NCBI GenBank assembly: GCA_000179315.1
Contig: ADZZ01000749.1
Coordinates: forward strand, 1 to 45,651
Source of the DNA: a delta proteobacterium NaphS2
GTDB taxonomy: Bacteria; Desulfobacterota; DSM-4660; Desulfatiglandales; Desulfatiglandaceae
Length of the DNA stretch: 45,651 bases
Reading direction: 5' to 3'
The notes beneath the pieces are model-generated. The model had not been told where the DNA came from and ran no database searches. It saw nothing but the letters and a program-made list of their open reading frames with translations. A program made the translations under genes and the position numbers. This document shows, one piece after another, positions 42,054 to 45,651 of this stretch. Within the stretch, counting starts at the first letter, position 1; each line of letters begins with the position of its first letter.

Positions 42054-42078
42054 TCTTATGCGGCTATCCCTCGACGGG

Positions 42079-43431
42079 TTATTTTCTGAAATCCGCCGGG
42101 TCCAGATTGTATTTCTTTAGTAAATCGTATAGATCCGCCCGGTATTTTCCGGACAGTTCGGAAGCCTTGCTGATGTTGCCCTGGGTGAGTTCCATCAATT
42201 GAACCAGATAGAGTTTCTCAAAATCGCTTTTTGCGCTCTTGAAGGATTTCAATCCTTCTTCTTCGAAAGGTCGCCCCTTTAAAATCAAGTCTTCCGTGAT
42301 GATATCCTGGGTCGTCATGGCAACCGCGCCTTCAATCGTATTTTCAAGTTCTCTGACATTGCCCGGCCATGCGTACAGCATCATTTTTTGCAGGGCCGCA
42401 GGCGTAAATCCTTTGATATTTTTTTCGGATTTTTCCATGTTTTTTTTGAAGAAAAACTTGGCCAACAGAGGGATATCTTCCTTCCTTTCCCTGAGAGGCG
42501 GTATTTTAAGAACAATAACATGAATACGGTAGAACAGATCCTCCCGGAATTCCCCTTTTTCGACGGATTCCTCCAATACGCAATTGGATGTGGCGATAAA
42601 GCGGGCATCCACTTTCCGGATGGCACCCCCACCCAACGGATAAAACTCCTTTTCCTGCAGAACCCGCAGGAGTTTTGCCTGCATGGGCAAAGGCATTTCC
42701 GATATCTCATCCAGAAAAAAAGTGCCGCCGTCGGCTTGGGACAAAAGACCCTCCTTGTTCTGACTGGCGCCGGTAAAAGCCCCTTTTTGGTGGCCGAACA
42801 GTTCGCTCTCAAACAGATTTTCCGGAATGGCCGCACAGTTGATCGCCACCAGAGGCCCGTCCTTTCTCGTGCTGGCCAAATGCAAGGTCCTGGCAATCAG
42901 TTCCTTTCCCGTTCCGCTTTCACCTTCGATATAGACGTTCGAATCGGTTCGGGCCGCCTGGGCCACTTGGGCCAGAAGATCCTGCATGGTCTCACTTTTT
43001 CCGATGATGTTTTCAAACCCCAAATGGCTTTCAACCAGGTTTTTGAGTCGTTTCACCTCATTGGACAGCCGCCTTTTTTCGAGACAATTGTTGATTTGCA
43101 GCAAAAGCTCACGGTAATCGAAAGGTTTGGTGATATAGCTGTGAGCGCCCTTGCTCATGGCTTCGACCGCGCTCTGAATGGTGCCGTAGGCCGTCAGAAT
43201 GATAATAGGCAATTCGGCATTGATTTGGTGAAGCTCTTCCATCAACTGAATGCCGTCTTTTTCGGAGAGCTTCAAATCCACCAGGGCCAGGTCAAAGATT
43301 TCCGACGTCGCTTCGGCCACCGCCTTTTCCCCATCGGATGCAGTGACGATTTGAAAGCCTTCGGCTTCCAGCCGCATCCTAATGACTTTCAGAACATTGT
43401 GATCATCGTCTACCACCAAAATCCTGCTCAT
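42079..43431 (-). CDS. Sigma-54-dependent response regulator (NtrC/GlrR type)
   Basis: A 450-residue regulator. Receiver domain 1-120 has D8/D9, the phosphorylation site D52 (LVDLKL), T80 and K102. The AAA+ domain has Walker A GESGTGKE (170-177) and the sigma-54 contact loop GAFTGA (217-222). The C-terminal DNA-binding helix-turn-helix is NISKASELSGKYRADLYDLL. All catalytic elements are intact. It should activate sigma-54 promoters when phosphorylated by the kinase encoded two genes upstream. I found no convincing -24/-12 site in front of the dehydratase set, so its targets may lie elsewhere. Confidence 0.95.
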   Translation of the reverse strand: MSRILVVDDDHNVLKVIRMRLEAEGFQIVTASDGEKAVAEATSEIFDLALVDLKLSEKDGIQLMEELHQINAELPIIILTAYGTIQSAVEAMSKGAHSYITKPFDYRELLLQINNCLEKRRLSNEVKRLKNLVESHLGFENIIGKSETMQDLLAQVAQAARTDSNVYIEGESGTGKELIARTLHLASTRKDGPLVAINCAAIPENLFESELFGHQKGAFTGASQNKEGLLSQADGGTFFLDEISEMPLPMQAKLLRVLQEKEFYPLGGGAIRKVDARFIATSNCVLEESVEKGEFREDLFYRIHVIVLKIPPLRERKEDIPLLAKFFFKKNMEKSEKNIKGFTPAALQKMMLYAWPGNVRELENTIEGAVAMTTQDIITEDLILKGRPFEEEGLKSFKSAKSDFEKLYLVQLMELTQGNISKASELSGKYRADLYDLLKKYNLDPADFRK

Positions 43432-43460
43432 TTTTCCACTTTTCCCATTGCCTTCAGCCT

Positions 43461-44003
43461 CTAGGGCGTTGCCTTTCGCTTCTTCTTCTCAATTCCCAGA
43501 TCGATCATTTTCAGGGTCTCAATCTGCTTTTTGAGTCCTTCTATCTGATGTTGCGATGTCTTTATTTGGGAGTTCAGGCGTTTTACCCGGGTCTTCAAGC
43601 GATTGTTCATTTTTTGGCTCTTAAGAATACCTTCCTCTTGTAATGTCAATTTCCGGGTCAGCGCCTCGATTCGGCGATCCTTTTCAATCATTGTTTCCAG
43701 GGTCAAAATCCAGGTTTCCGACGTCTGCCTCAGCGGGGTTTCGGGGAACTCTCTGATAACCGACTGAAAATACCATATGGACTTCTCATAATCCATATGC
43801 GGATTCCGGGGATGGGCCAGAATGAGCCCCTGCCGGTACAGGTCTGCCGCCTTCGCGTCAGGATTCTTCGTTTCGGCGGATCGCTCGGCTTTCTGTGATA
43901 TTGTTCCGGTTGGCCCGCATCCGGCAGCGGTTCCAACAACGATTATGAAACAGGCAAGGTAAAAAAGAAGGTGCTTCCTCTGCCCGGCGCGCTCTCCGCC
44001 CAT
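43461..44003 (-). CDS. Lipoprotein with C-terminal coiled coil, YfhG/QseG-like position
   Basis: A 180-residue protein with a lipoprotein signal (residues 10-29, lipobox TAAGC, lipidated C29). A short TPR-like stretch (AADLYRQGLILAHPRNP, then YEKSIWYFQSVIREFPETP) follows, and then a long charged coiled coil from about 105 to 170. It overlaps the kinase gene by 61 bp and precedes the response regulator by 29 bp. This is the place held by the outer-membrane lipoprotein YfhG/QseG between glrK and glrR in enterobacteria, where it modulates the kinase. Sequence similarity to YfhG itself is not evident by eye; the role is inferred from position. Confidence 0.8.
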   Translation of the reverse strand: MGGERAGQRKHLLFYLACFIIVVGTAAGCGPTGTISQKAERSAETKNPDAKAADLYRQGLILAHPRNPHMDYEKSIWYFQSVIREFPETPLRQTSETWILTLETMIEKDRRIEALTRKLTLQEEGILKSQKMNNRLKTRVKRLNSQIKTSQHQIEGLKKQIETLKMIDLGIEKKKRKATP

Positions 44004-45400
44004 ATATTTCCTCCATGTTCCGTCACGATATGTTTAGCGATGGAAAGTCCCAACCCGGTGCCCCGGGCGGTTTCTTTCCCGCGTTCGATGCGCTTGAAAC
44101 GATCAAAAATCCTTTCCAGGTTTTCCTTCTGAATCCCTGTGCCGGTATCGGCAACTGAAATCTGAATACAATCCTGGCCGTTACGCTGAACCGCCGTACG
44201 CACCGAAACCGTATCTCCTTTTGAAGAAAACTTCAGCGCATTGCTTATCAGATTTTCCAAAACCTGCTTAATGCGGGCCTCATCCATTTTCACCAGGGGC
44301 AAATGGTCTTGGAGTTTCAACTGTAAACGGATTTCTTCCCTGATTGCAATGGGCGCCAGTTTCAAAACGGTTTCCTGGATCAGGGGGGACAACTGACAGG
44401 GGACAAATACATATTCCATCATTTTCGCTTCCATTCTGGAAAGATCCAGAATCCGGTTGACCGAGTCGATGAGCCGGTCACACTCCTGTTGTGTAATGGT
44501 CAGCAGTTCCTGCTGGCTCTCGCGGGAATCGGCGTATGTTCCGTCCAGCAGCATGCCCGTGGCCTCTTTTATAACCGTTAGCGGCGTACGGAGTTCGTGT
44601 GAAACATGACTGATGAAATCGATCTTCATTTCGTCAAGCTCCTGCAATCTTTCGCTCATGACGTTGAAGTGATCGGCCAGTTCCTTTATTTCCGGTGGTG
44701 AGGAAATAGGCTGGATTGTTGCAAATTTTCCCCTGGCGATTTCCTTTGTTTGCTCCTGCAGCAGCCTTATGGAACGGTTGATGCTTTTAGTGTTAAAGAA
44801 AGAAATCATGATTCCCAAAAAGATCACCAGTCCGGCTGAGGCCGAATAAACCTTCAACACCTGTGAACTGATGGCCTGTGAGGTTTGAATTTTTTCATCC
44901 CGGTCCGAGCGTGCCACTTTCACCATTTCTTTCAGTCTTTCATTAATTTCATCAATGGTTTGCTCCTTCTCCGCCTGATATGCCTGTTGTGGCGGTTTTT
45001 CGGCAGTTTTCGGATTCCTCGTTTCTTTCTGAAAAAAGGAAACGTAACGCTTATACAACTTATTCACTTGGGCAAACAGTTCTTTTTTTCTTGAAGAATC
45101 CATCAGAAGGCCCAGTTGCTGCATTTCTTTGGAACAATATTCGCTAAGCTCAAAGAATTGTTTCAGGAAGTCGCGATCATGGGAAATGAAATATTTTTTC
45201 TCAAACCCGACCTGAGAAAAGATTGTGTCGGAGAGATTTTCAATCAGATGGATGGTCGCGCCGTCAATTAAAGCGATATCCTGTGTGAGGGCGTTCAGCT
45301 GGTTGAGTTTTAAAATGACGTAAGCGCCTAGAAAAACGACCAACAGCATCATGGCAATATATCCGAAGGTCAGCCGTTTGAAAATTGTAAACTTTGTCAT
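43943..45400 (-). CDS. Membrane sensor histidine kinase (GlrK-like)
   Basis: A 485-residue kinase with transmembrane segments at about 12-31 and 186-203 enclosing a roughly 155-residue periplasmic, helical sensor region. HAMP follows at about 204-256, then HisKA with SHVSHELRTPL (H268), and the ATPase domain with NLISNALKF, DTGTGI and GTGLGLSI. It phosphorylates the sigma-54 regulator encoded downstream. The ribosome binding site is weak. A possible promoter (TTGACC, 15 bp, GATAAT on the - strand around 45485-45511) lies upstream but is not convincing. It overlaps the lipoprotein gene by 61 bp, indicating one three-gene transcript. Confidence 0.94.
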   Translation of the reverse strand: MTKFTIFKRLTFGYIAMMLLVVFLGAYVILKLNQLNALTQDIALIDGATIHLIENLSDTIFSQVGFEKKYFISHDRDFLKQFFELSEYCSKEMQQLGLLMDSSRKKELFAQVNKLYKRYVSFFQKETRNPKTAEKPPQQAYQAEKEQTIDEINERLKEMVKVARSDRDEKIQTSQAISSQVLKVYSASAGLVIFLGIMISFFNTKSINRSIRLLQEQTKEIARGKFATIQPISSPPEIKELADHFNVMSERLQELDEMKIDFISHVSHELRTPLTVIKEATGMLLDGTYADSRESQQELLTITQQECDRLIDSVNRILDLSRMEAKMMEYVFVPCQLSPLIQETVLKLAPIAIREEIRLQLKLQDHLPLVKMDEARIKQVLENLISNALKFSSKGDTVSVRTAVQRNGQDCIQISVADTGTGIQKENLERIFDRFKRIERGKETARGTGLGLSIAKHIVTEHGGNIWAESAPGRGSTFFFTLPVS

Positions 45401-45611
45401 GATTCATGTCCAAAACAAGAAAGATGGAAGCTTCGGGACGTAATCCGAACGCTACGCAAGTAAGAAACCTTGTCAACAAGATCGATTATCAGAAGAAATG
45501 AGAAAGGTCAAAAACATAAATTTGGGATGGTGTTCATTGAATTGTCACGGGACGGAATTCGAGGGGGTGGGTATTACTGCAAACAGGGGTTTTTGCAGCA
45601 AGAACCCCATG

Positions 45612-45645
45612 AAAAGGGGGAAACGGGATCAATCCCGTTTCCCCC
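45612..45645 (-). terminator. Strong hairpin, probable terminator of a leftward gene beyond the window
   Basis: A 14-bp perfect stem (GGGGGAAACGGGAT / ATCCCGTTTCCCCC) with a 2-base apex is followed on the - strand by TTTTC. Orientation of the T-run indicates termination of a leftward transcript whose gene lies right of the window. A second small hairpin (CTGCAAA / TTTGCAG) lies next to it at 45577-45598. Confidence 0.65.
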
Positions 45646-45651
45646 CGTTCT

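Noticed and set aside
41940-42078. Sigma-54 (-24/-12) promoter before the activase/dehydratase set
   Set aside because: The best candidate, GGCAC followed by CTTGG on the - strand, misses the required GC at -12 and the 10-bp spacing, so I do not call it.
42388-43464. Long open frame on the + strand (358 codons)
   Set aside because: Antisense to the sigma-54 response regulator, whose motifs are complete.

Overview
The window joins a phage-defence island (about 1-14.6 kb) to a large anaerobic catabolic region (14.8-42 kb) and a signalling cassette (42-45.4 kb). The gene set (TRAP uptake, ferredoxin-fused electron transfer flavoprotein, B12 mutase, biotin-dependent carboxyltransferase, 2-hydroxyacyl-CoA dehydratase/benzoyl-CoA reductase-type enzymes, sigma-54 regulator) fits a strictly anaerobic Desulfobacterota-like bacterium (sulfate reducer or syntroph). 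That placement is inferred from gene content; no rRNA, tRNA or other taxonomic marker is present.

Defence island, all on +. It is the right part of a type 1 BREX locus: pglX (methyltransferase, 4639-8238), pglZ (9910-12543) and brxL (12533-14602). brxA, brxB and brxC are not in the window and would be expected to the left. The BREX genes are interleaved with accessory and decayed genes: an AAA ATPase with a damaged RloB partner, a UPF0158-like protein, a RelE-type toxin-antitoxin pair, two unrecognised proteins that each carry an RNxxxH (HEPN-like) motif, an MNT/HEPN pair, and a debris field between 9.07 and 9.9 kb. pglX exists as one intact copy plus an N-terminal relic (2491-2883) and a C-terminal relic (9200-9300), so the region has passed through duplications and deletions. 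Short ATTCGTG-type repeats sit at many gene edges here, and one copy appears to lie in frame inside pglX.

Catabolic region, + strand, 14.8-32.9 kb. Tightly spaced genes encode EtfB, EtfA with a two-cluster ferredoxin domain, an acyl-CoA dehydrogenase, a GntR/FCD regulator, the small (B12) and large subunits of a methylmalonyl-CoA-mutase-type enzyme, a DctPQM TRAP transporter, a phenylacetate-CoA-ligase-like enzyme, a two-gene xanthine-dehydrogenase-family molybdenum hydroxylase and HyuA/HyuB (hydantoinase/oxoprolinase family). My reading is a pathway that imports an organic acid or cyclic amide/N-heterocycle, hydroxylates it, opens it with ATP, activates it to a CoA thioester, rearranges the carbon skeleton and oxidises it. 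The substrate is unknown. Facing this operon are a biotin carrier protein and a carboxyltransferase (33.0-35.0 kb, - strand), which could remove the carboxyl group from a malonyl-type mutase product.

Right part, - strand. After about 0.5 kb without a gene come a small NlpC/P60-like protein, fossils of a short-chain dehydrogenase and an acetoacetate decarboxylase, and an AraC-type regulator. An activase - dehydratase - dehydratase - activase set (37.7-41.9 kb) follows, similar in composition to benzoyl-CoA reductase or 2-hydroxyacyl-CoA dehydratase systems. Last is a histidine kinase - lipoprotein - sigma-54 response regulator cassette with the layout of GlrK-YfhG-GlrR (QseE-QseG-QseF). The window ends in a strong hairpin that probably terminates a leftward gene outside it.
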